NCBI GenBank assembly: GCA_937888715.1
Contig: CALARU010000286.1
Span: forward strand, 1 to 64,000
Length of the DNA stretch: 64,000 bases
Direction of reading: 5' to 3'
Source: an uncultured Planctomycetaceae bacterium
Lineage (GTDB): Bacteria > Planctomycetota > Planctomycetia > Gemmatales > Gemmataceae
The translations under genes were made by a program, and so were the position numbers. Numbering within the stretch: the stretch's first letter is position 1; each line of letters opens with the position of its first letter. Under the pieces are notes generated by a model that saw only the letters and a program-made list of their open reading frames with translations, did not search any database and was not told the DNA's origin. Below, one piece after another: positions 1 through 8,984 of the stretch.

Positions 1-219
1 AACCTAGCTATCTAATCTTACTGAATTTCACCCATCTTTCAATAAACACTCATGATTAGGGTAAAGTTTCGCTAAATAATTAAAGATAAGCACTGAGTGT
101 TTTTAAATGTTGGTTATTTAAAATTTGATTTAATGAAGCTATTTCCGCCAAAAGCGGTAAGATTTCATAGAAGAAGTTGTTAGTGAACAGCTTGTTTGAC
201 TTCGTTTTTTGGCACCCCA

Positions 220-1272
220 ATGTCTTCATGGTTTCTTCATGATCCTGTTTTTCTTCTTTTATTGCCTGTTTTGGCAATCCCTTGGTTTGATTTTAATAAA
301 AATGCCAAGCCTTTCCCTTTTCCAGGCTGTTATCTACTTCAAGACGCACCTAACAAAATAACGAGGATGGGGTGGTTGAGCAGAACTTCTTTTGGCGCTT
401 GCCTTTTGTTTCTTATTCTTGGCTTGGCCCAACCTTCAAAAATTATCAAAGACAGTTCTGTTAAAATAGAGGGTTTGGCTGTTGAGTTCGTTCTCGATAT
501 CAGTGGCAGCATGTCTGAAAACTTGATTTTGGAGCAAGGTCAGCCCATTTCAAGGTTAAATCTTGCCAAGGAAAATATCCATTACTTTTTGCAGGGTAAA
601 AGTCCGAATTTTTCCACCAATTCTTTTAAGCAGAATTATGAAGGTCGGGCGGGGGATTTTATTGGTTTAGTGGCTTTTGCATCTCGTGCCCGCTTGCTTG
701 TGCCCTTAACTTTGGATCACTCCGCTTTTTTATCGGTGCTAGACAAATTAGAACCTAAAAAAGTCCCAGGCTCTTCTGAAACCAACATCGCTGATGCCCT
801 CACTTTAGCTATCGATAAATTACAATCCCTTGCAGAACAACGAAAATTGATTCTTCTATTAACTGATGGCGAACAGAATGTGGTAACTCCCTTTTCAGGT
901 TTGAATCCAATCGATCTTGCAACCCTCGCTGCAAAACTAAATATCGCAATTTATACTCTTAATGTTGGTTATTCAACGGGGGATAAGCTTTTTGAAGACA
1001 CTGCTTCTTCTGAAGAAAAAGAAAAGCGAAGGCAGGCGCAGGAGGGCTTAAGGCAACTTGCCCAAATAACCAATGGATTGGTATTGAATGCTTCAGACGA
1101 AAAAAGCATGGCAGAGGCGTTTCAGAAAATCGGGCAATTGGAGCAGCAGTCGCGCCTTTCCTTGTATTCTAAACCAGTGCAGGATTTTTCCCCCTGGTGC
1201 TTTTTCGTAAGTTTGTTTTTTTGTGGATTGGGCATCTTTTTAGCTGGCAGCCGCTGGCAAAGGATTAGTTGA
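220..1272 (+). CDS. batA: BatA-like VWA-domain membrane protein
   Basis: Membrane-anchored von Willebrand factor A protein of the Bat (aerotolerance) family, thought to work with a MoxR AAA+ ATPase in envelope stress tolerance or metal-dependent assembly. From the ATG at 220 the protein has an N-terminal hydrophobic segment (FLLLLPVLAIPWF), a second membrane segment near residues 55-70, and a VWA domain with an intact MIDAS motif (DISGS, D at residue 93), a TDG motif (LLLTDGEQN), then a C-terminal membrane helix. An in-frame TTG at 196 would add 8 residues; neither start has a clear ribosome binding site, so ATG is preferred. It is the first of five very tightly packed genes (3 nt to the next). 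The family role is established only in a few bacteria; the function here is inferred. Confidence 0.85.
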   Translation: MSSWFLHDPVFLLLLPVLAIPWFDFNKNAKPFPFPGCYLLQDAPNKITRMGWLSRTSFGACLLFLILGLAQPSKIIKDSSVKIEGLAVEFVLDISGSMSENLILEQGQPISRLNLAKENIHYFLQGKSPNFSTNSFKQNYEGRAGDFIGLVAFASRARLLVPLTLDHSAFLSVLDKLEPKKVPGSSETNIADALTLAIDKLQSLAEQRKLILLLTDGEQNVVTPFSGLNPIDLATLAAKLNIAIYTLNVGYSTGDKLFEDTASSEEKEKRRQAQEGLRQLAQITNGLVLNASDEKSMAEAFQKIGQLEQQSRLSLYSKPVQDFSPWCFFVSLFFCGLGIFLAGSRWQRIS

Positions 1273-1275
1273 CCC

Positions 1276-2244
1276 ATGAACAATATCTTTGAGCATCCTT
1301 GGTTATTATTGGGCTTGTTTCCCTTGGTTTTCGTAGTGATTGCGTTGCACCGAACCCAACAAAAACTTGCTGTAAGCCTGGCCTTGTGGGTTCCTCCTAG
1401 AAGCATCAGACCCGTGTCTTTGATTTGGTTTATCAGGCAGAATCTTTTCTTGATGGGGGGTATGTTACTTTTGGTTTTAGCTGCTGCTGGCCCGTTGCTT
1501 CCTAATAAAAAAGCCGCCGGATTTGAAACAAGGCATGGGTTGGTTGTCATCGCATTAAAGGCGAATGAAAAATCAACACAAGCTTCGATTAATTTGCAAT
1601 CTAGATTACTCTCCCAAATACAAAAAGAACATTTCCTAAGGGAAGGTGGCAGAATAGGATTGATACCTTACGGCGGGGAAAGTGATATTTTTTGCCCACT
1701 AACTTTGGATCCGGAGTTTTATGATTATGTGGCATCATCATTGAAAATGGTTTCTAGAGAAAGTCCAAAATCTGATATTATAGACGGAGGTGTTTCATTG
1801 ATTGAAGCGCTAAAAAGCGCATTTGAAACATTACAAAATCAAACTTTAAACTCTAAGCAGATGGTTATTATTTTATTTAAAAACTCAGGTAGGGAAGAAT
1901 CAATTCGGGATGCTTTAATTCATGCTAATATCCCCTCTGATATTGGATTGACATTAGTGTTTCCTGAGGCAATAAAAGTGCCCGAAATTTTTAGTTCTTA
2001 TTGTGAAAGTCAAAAGGCCCGAGCTGTGGCGCTGGGTTCTAAAGTTATTCCGGAAGGTCGTGTTTTAGATGTTCTGAAAAAAGGGAATTCCCGCGATGGT
2101 TTTATTCAAGATGCGAAATTAGTTTATGGTGCAGCGCCTGCTTTGTTTGCCTTTCCCGGTTTACTTTGCCTTTTGTTGGCTTTTATGTTCCCTCCTAATG
2201 TTTCGGCATTAGTTCGCCAATTAGGCAACTGGGGGAATAAATGA
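1276..2244 (+). CDS. batB: BatB-like protein with degenerate VWA domain
   Basis: Second VWA-type protein of the Bat operon, with N-terminal membrane segments around residues 10-22 and 53-72 and a C-terminal helix near residues 283-305. The domain between them keeps the VWA layout (IGLIPYGGESD followed by FCPLTLDPEFYDYV, as in BatA/BatB), but the first strand reads GLVVIALKANEKS, so the metal-binding DxSxS motif is missing. No TDG motif is visible. It is therefore probably a non-metal-binding partner of the upstream BatA. It starts 3 nt after batA and its stop overlaps the next start (ATGA). The assignment as batB rests on position and residual VWA similarity. Confidence 0.7.
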   Translation: MNNIFEHPWLLLGLFPLVFVVIALHRTQQKLAVSLALWVPPRSIRPVSLIWFIRQNLFLMGGMLLLVLAAAGPLLPNKKAAGFETRHGLVVIALKANEKSTQASINLQSRLLSQIQKEHFLREGGRIGLIPYGGESDIFCPLTLDPEFYDYVASSLKMVSRESPKSDIIDGGVSLIEALKSAFETLQNQTLNSKQMVIILFKNSGREESIRDALIHANIPSDIGLTLVFPEAIKVPEIFSSYCESQKARAVALGSKVIPEGRVLDVLKKGNSRDGFIQDAKLVYGAAPALFAFPGLLCLLLAFMFPPNVSALVRQLGNWGNK

Positions 2245-3032
2245 ATTCAATTATTATTACCATGGTGCTTGCAGGAGTTTTTTTTCAAGGGCAGGAAGAC
2301 CAAGAGGTTGTGCAGGGCATTGCGTTCTTTGAAAAGGGCGATTTTAAAAACGCTCTGAGATGTTTATCCAACAGCATACCTAGGGCCCGTGATGTTGCTC
2401 AAGCATCTTGGTACTTGTCATTATCTAATATTGCGATCTCTAAAAAAGTAGATGCAACAGAGAAAGAAGTACTTCTTGAGATTGCATCGGGGTTGCTAGA
2501 AAATCTTGCAGGTTCTGCTTCGATTTATGAGGTGGGTGCAGCTATTGGTTTTAATGATTGTGTGTTGCAAACTTCCCGTATTCGGAAATTGCCTTACCTT
2601 CTCAAAGCCAATGAACTGCTCAAAAAAGCACGAGAAACCCAAGAAGTTTCTAATGTTGATTTAATGAATATCAACAAAAGGATTACTTATAACTTGTTTC
2701 TGATTGCGCAATTTGAGGATTCTGCAGATCAATCTTCCCAATTAAAATCAAACGAAGGTGGCAAGAATCAGGGAGATAAAAATTCGCAGACGAAATCTGC
2801 AGAGGATAAAAACAAAGGTGGTGTTTCTGATAAGGAGCCAGATAATTCTAAAGCGAAAAAGACGGATAAGAAAGCAGAGGGCTTGACGGATAAAGTTCAG
2901 GCGGGCGCGGGGAATCTTGATCTGCTCCCTTATCGGGCGAGTTTGCAGAATCTGAGCAAGGAAGATGCTGCAAAATTAATCAGGGATGCTGCAAAGAAAG
3001 TTAGGCAAGCTGCGGGCGAGGATCCACCTTAA
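2241..3032 (+). CDS. batC: BatC-like TPR protein
   Basis: 263-residue protein with an N-terminal hydrophobic segment (IIITMVLAGVFF, a likely signal peptide), a helical TPR-like region (for example VVQGIAFFEKGDFKNALRCL at residues 24-43) and a very polar Lys/Asp/Asn-rich stretch at about residues 165-215. It ends in an acidic/basic helix. BatC proteins are small TPR proteins that follow batB in bat operons, and this one sits exactly there, overlapping batB by 4 nt and batD by 1 nt (TAATG). It probably acts in the periplasm or on the outer face of the membrane as a protein-protein adaptor. Sequence similarity alone would not be decisive; synteny carries much of the call. Confidence 0.6.
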   Translation: MNSIIITMVLAGVFFQGQEDQEVVQGIAFFEKGDFKNALRCLSNSIPRARDVAQASWYLSLSNIAISKKVDATEKEVLLEIASGLLENLAGSASIYEVGAAIGFNDCVLQTSRIRKLPYLLKANELLKKARETQEVSNVDLMNINKRITYNLFLIAQFEDSADQSSQLKSNEGGKNQGDKNSQTKSAEDKNKGGVSDKEPDNSKAKKTDKKAEGLTDKVQAGAGNLDLLPYRASLQNLSKEDAAKLIRDAAKKVRQAAGEDPP

Positions 3033-4036
3033 TGCAGGCTATGAAAAATATTTCTGCTCTATCTCTTTTTTTATGCTTTTGCGCTTTTTCGCAGGGTGTA
3101 GATAGAGTTGATTCTTTGGCACCTTGGATTCCTAGAAATCTGCCTGATGGCATGCAATTTAGTGGTGCGGTAGGATCCCGTTTTCGTATTAGTGCCTTGG
3201 TTAAAGATGCGATTATCAACCCCGGTTCTGCATTTGATTTTGAAGTTGATATTCAGGCGACTGGAAGGGTGTTGTTGCCCCCGGGTGAATTTGATTTTGA
3301 ATCGATATTTGCGGGCAATGCTTCTTTTAAGGTTGAGGTTTTGCCTGGGCTAACTCAATCTGGTGCGAAACGATGGCGCTATTTTTGCAGGATTTGGCCT
3401 TTGGAAGAAGGTAAATTAGAAATCCCTGAAATTCCCTTTGCTTACATCAACCCGGATATCCCTTGGCCTAATAAACAATTGATGCTGGACTTTTCTGATT
3501 CAATTAAAGTAGAGGTTTTGCAGAGGAAGGTTTTTGCTGTTAGTTTACGCGGGCCAGATGTTGTTTTTGATGCTGATGGATTACGGAAATCGCCTTGGCT
3601 GAACTCTGTAAAGGGGGTTGGTTTAACAGAATTTGTCTGGATGTTTTTGACTCCACCATTTGTGGGAATCATTATTTGGAGCGTTGCAAAATACCGCGCC
3701 AGTATGGAATTGCTTAATGCCAGAGGGCGAGCTTTTTGGGTGCTCGAAAACCTGACAGCTCTAAAACATAAAACCGATTTACTTCAGGCAGAGGGCGTAT
3801 TTAAATTGATGCAGGAATATTTACATAGTTCTTTTGGTATGTCGGGGGTGGTGACCAGTGCTGAAATTATAAACGGGCGATTTGATAAGTTCTTGAATCA
3901 CAATGATTCCCAGCAATTTTCAAAGTTTTTTAGTGATATTGAAACGCTTAAATTCAATCCCGATCTTTCGAAAAATGATTGCGACCTCATTGATCAAGCA
4001 ATTGCTTGGATTCGCATTTTGGAGGTTAGGCGATGA
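3032..4036 (+). CDS. batD: BatD-like membrane protein
   Basis: 334-residue protein with a signal peptide (ISALSLFLCFCAFSQG), a beta-rich extracytoplasmic part and one transmembrane helix at about residues 201-220 (FVWMFLTPPFVGIIIWSVA), followed by a cytoplasmic helical tail. This is the layout of BatD (oxygen tolerance) proteins, although it is shorter than the usual 500 or more residues, probably because it has fewer beta domains. GAGG about 10 nt upstream supports the start at 3032; an alternative ATG lies at 3041. It overlaps batC by 1 nt and the next gene by 4 nt, so translation is probably coupled. Function in this organism is inferred from the operon. Confidence 0.6.
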   Translation: MQAMKNISALSLFLCFCAFSQGVDRVDSLAPWIPRNLPDGMQFSGAVGSRFRISALVKDAIINPGSAFDFEVDIQATGRVLLPPGEFDFESIFAGNASFKVEVLPGLTQSGAKRWRYFCRIWPLEEGKLEIPEIPFAYINPDIPWPNKQLMLDFSDSIKVEVLQRKVFAVSLRGPDVVFDADGLRKSPWLNSVKGVGLTEFVWMFLTPPFVGIIIWSVAKYRASMELLNARGRAFWVLENLTALKHKTDLLQAEGVFKLMQEYLHSSFGMSGVVTSAEIINGRFDKFLNHNDSQQFSKFFSDIETLKFNPDLSKNDCDLIDQAIAWIRILEVRR

Positions 4037-4779
4037 ACCTTGGAATGCTAGTTTTCATTTGTTTAGCCTTTCCTTGCCAGCATGCGCAGGAAGATTTTGA
4101 TCAAGCTCGAGATTTTTATAATCAAGGTTTGGCTTTGAAGAATGATGCGAATCAAGCTGCCCCTTTTTTTAAACTATCATCAGACGCCTTTAGGAAATGT
4201 GCGGGCCATTTGTCTGAAACACCTACTTTTTTTCGTGAATGGTCTGCCGCAGAGTTGTTAGCAGCTAATCCTGCCCATGCGTTGATGGTTTCTAATCAAG
4301 GATTGCGCTTGTATCCTTGCGATTCCCAACTCTTAAAAATAAGCGATTGGCTCAAACAAGAATTGGCACTTGATACGGGAAGTATTCCAGCTTCGTTTAA
4401 AGTTTTAGGGTCTCGCAATATTATTGCTCTTTTAGGGGTGTTTAATTTAATTGGTTGGATTGCTATTTTTCTTGCTAGGAGCCGATTGCGGAAACTAGGT
4501 CTTTTTCTCGTGTGTGGTTGCATGCTTGGAGCTGGTGCGGTTATTCAAAAGTCAGATGTTATTCATAACTTGCCTTTTAAGGCGATTGTGGCTGAGAAAC
4601 TACTTTTTTTAAAAGTAGGTAATGATCCTACCTACCCTAATCATTCTGGGCCTGCTCTGAAGCCTGGCACCGCGATTAAAGTTTTGGATCACCAGGGGGA
4701 TTGGTTTCTGGTAAGTACTGCGACTGGGCGATTTGGCTGGGTAATGTCTTGGGATATACTAATTGATTTGGGCAATTAA
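4033..4779 (+). CDS. batE: BatE-like protein (TPR, two membrane helices, SH3-like domain)
   Basis: 248-residue protein with a signal-like N-terminus, a TPR-like helical region at about residues 20-110 (FDQARDFYNQGLALKNDANQ), two membrane segments near residues 128-165 and a C-terminal bacterial SH3-like domain (about 185-248, ending with GWVMSWDILIDL). TPR plus SH3 is the BatE architecture and it is the fifth gene in batA-E order. The start overlaps batD by 4 nt (ATGA). It probably scaffolds the other Bat proteins in the envelope. The next gene begins about 90 nt downstream, so the tight packing ends here. Confidence 0.6.
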   Translation: MNLGMLVFICLAFPCQHAQEDFDQARDFYNQGLALKNDANQAAPFFKLSSDAFRKCAGHLSETPTFFREWSAAELLAANPAHALMVSNQGLRLYPCDSQLLKISDWLKQELALDTGSIPASFKVLGSRNIIALLGVFNLIGWIAIFLARSRLRKLGLFLVCGCMLGAGAVIQKSDVIHNLPFKAIVAEKLLFLKVGNDPTYPNHSGPALKPGTAIKVLDHQGDWFLVSTATGRFGWVMSWDILIDLGN

Positions 4780-4867
4780 TAATTATTGCTGTTATAGCTT
4801 GGGTTTCTTTATTAGAATAATCAAATCTAATTCTCAATGTCGGGCTAGATTTGAGGAGTATCTAAAG

Positions 4868-5926
4868 GTGTCAACGGATAAAATAGGCGAATATCTTAGT
4901 CAGTTTAACCATGCTCGCAAACAAATGGTGGAGCAGTTAGGCCGAGTTATCATCGGGCAAACGGATGTTATAGATCAAATCTTGGCAGCTATTTTTACGA
5001 AAGGGCATTGCCTTTTAGTTGGCGTTCCCGGTCTTGCCAAGACCCTTATGGTTAGTTCGTTAAGTCAGATTTTGGATGTTTCATTCCGCAGGATTCAATT
5101 CACCCCTGACCTTATGCCTTCGGATATTACTGGGACTACGGTTCTTGATGAAAAAGAACCAGGGAAAAGGGAATTCCGCTTTGTCAAAGGCCCTGTCTTT
5201 ACCAATATTCTTCTTGCGGATGAAATTAATCGCACTCCACCTAAAACGCAGGCAGCACTTTTGCAGGCGATGGCGGAAAGGGAAGTCACCATCGGGCAGG
5301 AAACGCATAAACTCCCCGATCCTTTCTTTGTGATTGCAACGCAAAACCCGATCGAGCAGGAAGGTACTTACACCCTTCCTGAAGCGCAGCAAGACCGTTT
5401 TATGTTTAATATTTATGTTGATTACCCCTCCTTTGAGGAGGAAAAGAAGATTCTTACGCAAACCACCAAGGATGAAGTTCACGAGTTAACCAAGGTGTTG
5501 AGCAGTAAAGCTATTATTAATTTGCAGAAGTTGGTGCGTGGAGTGCCCGTTGGTGATTATGTGGTGGATTATGTTGCCCGGTTGGTGCGAAGTACACGCC
5601 CTGGATTAGATGCCCCAGATTTTATCACGCGTTGGGTGGATTACGGTGCGGGGCCTCGTGCTGGCCAGTTTTTAATTCGTGCAGGCCAGGCATTTGCTGC
5701 TATGGATGGGCGCTTTAGCGTGTCTATAGATGATATTAAGAAAGCTGCTGTTCCGGTTCTTAGGCACAGAGTTGGGGCTAACTTTCAATCGCAAGCCGAG
5801 GGCAAGCGCAGTGATGATATTGTGAAACAATTGCTGGCGCATATTGGCGAGCCTGAAGTTTCGAAGTATGATCGTGGGACTGGCAGATCTAGGCCTACTT
5901 CCCCGATGAAAAGGCCTGAGTTTTAG
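4868..5926 (+). CDS. moxR: MoxR-family AAA+ ATPase
   Basis: Cytoplasmic AAA+ ATPase of the MoxR family, which typically remodels VWA-domain partner proteins. Walker A (GVPGLAKT), Walker B (LLADEINR) and the sensor/ATQNP motif are all present, followed by the MoxR lid domain (GPRAGQFLIRAGQAFA). I chose GTG at 4868 because GAGGAG lies 9 nt upstream at 4853-4858 and because homologues begin close to this point; the longer in-frame extension to 4763 would overlap batE and gives an unlikely N-terminus. In other bacteria moxR normally precedes DUF58 and the bat genes; here it follows batE and is separated from DUF58 by a cytochrome gene. Confidence 0.93.
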   Translation: MSTDKIGEYLSQFNHARKQMVEQLGRVIIGQTDVIDQILAAIFTKGHCLLVGVPGLAKTLMVSSLSQILDVSFRRIQFTPDLMPSDITGTTVLDEKEPGKREFRFVKGPVFTNILLADEINRTPPKTQAALLQAMAEREVTIGQETHKLPDPFFVIATQNPIEQEGTYTLPEAQQDRFMFNIYVDYPSFEEEKKILTQTTKDEVHELTKVLSSKAIINLQKLVRGVPVGDYVVDYVARLVRSTRPGLDAPDFITRWVDYGAGPRAGQFLIRAGQAFAAMDGRFSVSIDDIKKAAVPVLRHRVGANFQSQAEGKRSDDIVKQLLAHIGEPEVSKYDRGTGRSRPTSPMKRPEF

Positions 5927-5970
5927 TTCATTACCTTCCTATGTGATCTGCTAATTTCAAGGAGAATAGA

Positions 5971-7437
5971 ATGTTTAGTTATGACTTCAAAAAGACATGC
6001 GTTTTTGGGTTTGGAGCACTTGGCTTGGGATTGTCTCTTTACCTGCTCAATGTTGATGAAAAGGCCATTGCTGCAGCTCCAGATAAGCCTGATTTCGAAT
6101 TCGCTTTGCCCAATAAGGCTTGGATGAAGTCTGATGCGGAACAAGTTCCCATCGTGTTTTTGAATCGCTCGCAAAATGCTGCAGAGTGGGACAAACTTAC
6201 ATCTTTTTGGAATGAAGGAACCCAGACGGTTGCGGATGTAATTACGGGGAAAAAATCAGAGATGGCGGTAGTTAAAATCAAGGTGCCTCTTGGCTTGACT
6301 CAAAACCCACCGGTTCCTGTGGAAAATTCCATGACGGTTGCTAAGTGGAATCTTGGTAAGAAGATTTATTTCGATAAGATTATTTCTTCAAACAATACTG
6401 TTTCCTGCGCTTCCTGCCATAATCCTAAAATGGGTTTCACAGACCAATCTATGGTTTCGATTGGGATCAATGGAAATCTTGGTGGCATGAGCGCCCCTTC
6501 GGTTTATAACTCGGCTTATAGTTTATTACAGTTCTGGGATGGTCGTGCTGCTACATTAGAAGCTCAATCCCAAGGGCCACCGCAAAATCCTTCCGAAATG
6601 TTTGATGGCAAGGGTAATGCTTGGGATGCAGCGGTTGAAAGGCTGAGAGCCAAGCCCGAGTATGTTGCGATGTTCAAGGAAGTTTTCGGAACACTGCCCA
6701 CCCGCGATGGTGCTGCCAAAGCCATGGCTGCTTACGAACGCACCGTTCTTACTGGTAATTCCATTCATGATCGTACTGAAGTTGCAATGCGAACAAGAGT
6801 TGGAGAAGAAGAAACAGGCAAGTTCGAAGTGCTTGCAAAGGATTATGAAAAAGTGCTATCCGAAGCAATTGCTGCCAAGGATTCCAGCGCTTTAGAAGCA
6901 CTAGGCGTAAAGGGTGCAGATAAAGCTGCTACCTCTGAACTTGCTCGAAGCATTAATAATGGCAGGATCTTGTTCAATGGCAAAGCTCGTTGCAATGGGT
7001 GCCATGTTGGCGATAGTTTTTCTGATAGCCAGTTCCATAATTTGGGTGTGGGCGCTAAAGCAGGAAAGTTGCCTGAAGGTATGTTGGGGCGATTTGGAGC
7101 TCAGCCAACAGGTCAGAAAAATCCTGAACTTGTAGGTGCTTTTAAAACCCCTCACCTTCGTCAGCTTCTTGCCACTGCCCCTTACATGCATGATGGCAGC
7201 CTTAAAACCCTGGAAGAAGTTGTTGATTTTTATGAAAAGGGCGGCAATGTAAACCCTTTCTTGGATGTTCGCATGCGTGATTATGCCAGCGAAAAAGCCT
7301 CGGGACCTAAGGCCATCAAGCCTTTGGTGTTGGGCCTTACTCCTTTTGAAAAGAAGGATTTGGTTAACTTCATGAAGGCACTAAACGGCGAAGTTGCTGA
7401 AGCGATCGTTGTCGATCCTTCGAAGTTTGCCAAGTAA
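5971..7437 (+). CDS. Di-haem cytochrome c peroxidase (MauG/CcpA family)
   Basis: 488-residue exported protein with two CXXCH c-type haem sites, CASCH at residues 146-150 and CNGCH at residues 341-345, each in a cytochrome c peroxidase/MauG-type domain. The N-terminus has a hydrophobic export segment (about residues 10-26) ending near an AIAAAPDKP stretch. The C-terminal part has the family motifs FKTPHLRQL and YMHDGSLKTLEEVV, with a distal-haem methionine/histidine region. An AGGAGA ribosome site lies just upstream of ATG 5971. The family reduces hydrogen peroxide or oxidises protein substrates in the periplasm. Its place between moxR and the DUF58/VWA genes suggests a link between peroxide handling and the Bat region, but this is inference. 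Confidence 0.9.
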   Translation: MFSYDFKKTCVFGFGALGLGLSLYLLNVDEKAIAAAPDKPDFEFALPNKAWMKSDAEQVPIVFLNRSQNAAEWDKLTSFWNEGTQTVADVITGKKSEMAVVKIKVPLGLTQNPPVPVENSMTVAKWNLGKKIYFDKIISSNNTVSCASCHNPKMGFTDQSMVSIGINGNLGGMSAPSVYNSAYSLLQFWDGRAATLEAQSQGPPQNPSEMFDGKGNAWDAAVERLRAKPEYVAMFKEVFGTLPTRDGAAKAMAAYERTVLTGNSIHDRTEVAMRTRVGEEETGKFEVLAKDYEKVLSEAIAAKDSSALEALGVKGADKAATSELARSINNGRILFNGKARCNGCHVGDSFSDSQFHNLGVGAKAGKLPEGMLGRFGAQPTGQKNPELVGAFKTPHLRQLLATAPYMHDGSLKTLEEVVDFYEKGGNVNPFLDVRMRDYASEKASGPKAIKPLVLGLTPFEKKDLVNFMKALNGEVAEAIVVDPSKFAK

Positions 7438-7467
7438 TTTATCAGGTTTAATTGAGGGAGGCATTTC

Positions 7468-7941
7468 ATGGCTGGATGGTTCAGGGTGTTTCTGTTGCAA
7501 GAAGAGGGCCCCGAACCATTTAGGATAATGGAATGCCTTCAGTCGTTGATACCTGAAGTTAAGGGTAAATTTCGGACTGATGAGGATGGCTGGTTTCAGT
7601 TGATTCTTGATCATTCTTCGATTGGTGAATTGACTATAGATCATTTTCTGACTTCAGAAAAAGGCGTTCGTGCAGAGATCAACACTTGGGCTGCATGGCT
7701 TGAAAGCAAACAGCGGCTTGATTTAATGGAACGAATCATCCAAGTTAAGCAAATTTTCTCTTTCGAAGTTACTCCCGAGATGGAAGATAATGCTTCAGAT
7801 ACCCTTGTTTTTAAGCGTATTGCGCTTGGATTAGCAGCTTTGGCACAGGGGTTTGTTCATATCGATGCTGTTGGGTTTTTGGAGCCTGACGGTACTCTTT
7901 TGATTGAAGATGAAGATGCCATCAGAGCGGATTTGAAATGA
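7468..7941 (+). CDS. Conserved-looking hypothetical protein upstream of DUF58
   Basis: 157-residue soluble, acidic protein without signal peptide or membrane segment; I do not recognise the family. It has an N-terminal alpha/beta-like part (WFRVFLLQEEGPEPF) and a helical centre, and ends IEDEDAIRADLK. A strong GGGAGG site lies upstream of ATG 7468. Its stop overlaps the DUF58 start by 4 nt (ATGA), so the two are probably translationally coupled and the product may work with the DUF58 protein or with MoxR. Coding capacity is supported by the ribosome site, codon pattern and coupling; function is unknown. Confidence 0.75.
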   Translation: MAGWFRVFLLQEEGPEPFRIMECLQSLIPEVKGKFRTDEDGWFQLILDHSSIGELTIDHFLTSEKGVRAEINTWAAWLESKQRLDLMERIIQVKQIFSFEVTPEMEDNASDTLVFKRIALGLAALAQGFVHIDAVGFLEPDGTLLIEDEDAIRADLK

Positions 7942-8834
7942 ACTCTTCCGAAAAATTCCTCAAGCCTGAAGTCATCAATCAAGTTTCGAGGCTCGATTTA
8001 CGCGCCAAGTTTATTGTTGAAGGTTTTCTTTCGGGGTTGCATGCCAGCCCTTTTCAAGGCTTCAGCGTTGAATTCTCCGAACATCGCAAGTACGCACCAG
8101 GCGATGATATCAAAGACATCGATTGGAAGGTTTACGCCAAGACTGAAAAATATTATCTTAAGAAGTTTCAGGCTGAAACCAATATGATGGGTTACCTCGC
8201 AATCGATCAAAGCGCTTCGATGGGGTATACCTACAGGCAGGATCTAACTAAGTTTGAATATGCAACATGCCTGGCGGCAGCGCTGACTTACCTCATGATC
8301 AACCAACAGGATCCCGTGGGATTGGTCACCTTTGGGGAAAAGCTCAAAGCTTGGTTGCCACCTCGCAGCAAAAGAACGCAGTTTTCTTCTGTTCTTTCTG
8401 TTCTTTCAAAGCTGGTGCCCGAGGGTATCACCGATTATGGCTCATGCATGAACCAGCTTACTTCCCTGATTAAAGGGAAAAGCTTGATTATGATATTTAG
8501 CGATCTTCTTGCAGATCCTGAACCGATCATTAAATCAATCCACCAACTTAGGCATCGTGGACATGAGATCATTCTTTTTCATATTCTTGATGAAGCAGAA
8601 GCGAATTTTCCTTTTGATGGCATGGTTGAATTTGAAGATGTTGAAACCCCGACGGTAGTTACTGTGGATGCCTATGGCATGAAGGATGATTACCTTGCGG
8701 CGGTTAAGCAGTTTAGGGAGAAATACAAGGATGAGTGTTTACGCAGTGGTTGTGATTATGTTGCGATCGACACGAGCGTAAACTTCGACAAGGCTTTGAT
8801 GGAGTATTTGCTGCAAAGGCAAAGACGGTTCTGA
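7938..8834 (+). CDS. DUF58 (VWA-like) protein
   Basis: 298-residue DUF58 protein. The family signature is clear: RKYAPGDDIKDIDWKVYAKT at about residues 50-69, followed by YYLKKFQAETN and a VWA-like core with a metal-site-type motif (LAIDQSASMGYT, DxSxS). DUF58 proteins are encoded beside MoxR ATPases across bacteria and are regarded as their cytoplasmic VWA partners. The start overlaps the upstream hypothetical gene by 4 nt. After this gene there is about 150 nt of non-coding sequence before the next VWA gene, containing a short direct repeat. Confidence 0.92.
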   Translation: MNSSEKFLKPEVINQVSRLDLRAKFIVEGFLSGLHASPFQGFSVEFSEHRKYAPGDDIKDIDWKVYAKTEKYYLKKFQAETNMMGYLAIDQSASMGYTYRQDLTKFEYATCLAAALTYLMINQQDPVGLVTFGEKLKAWLPPRSKRTQFSSVLSVLSKLVPEGITDYGSCMNQLTSLIKGKSLIMIFSDLLADPEPIIKSIHQLRHRGHEIILFHILDEAEANFPFDGMVEFEDVETPTVVTVDAYGMKDDYLAAVKQFREKYKDECLRSGCDYVAIDTSVNFDKALMEYLLQRQRRF

Positions 8835-8893
8835 TTTGTATTTTTGTCTGGGTTGCCCTTGGGAAACAAAAAGGTTGTTGAGTTTGAAAATTA

Positions 8894-8925
8894 CTTGAAC
8901 CATTTCTAGGATCTTGAACCATTTC
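8894..8925. repeat. 13-bp direct repeat upstream of a VWA gene
   Basis: The 13-mer CTTGAACCATTTC occurs at 8894-8906 and again at 8913-8925, a 19-bp period, in the intergenic stretch between the DUF58 gene and the BatA-N/VWA gene. The spacing of about two helical turns would suit a dimeric regulator, but chance or a small duplication is equally possible. Confidence 0.4.
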
Positions 8926-8984
8926 CCGGTAGTATGTGTGCATGAGTTTGAGTAGGTGCCCCTTCGCTTAAGTGGTTTTAGCAT

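Noticed and set aside
80-277. 65-codon minus-strand open frame upstream of batA
   Set aside because: No ribosome site or recognisable features, and it overlaps the batA start; the sequence is AT-rich non-coding.
4763-4867. N-terminal extension of moxR
   Set aside because: Overlaps batE and reads as an odd Cys/Tyr-rich leader; GTG 4868 has a clear GAGGAG site.
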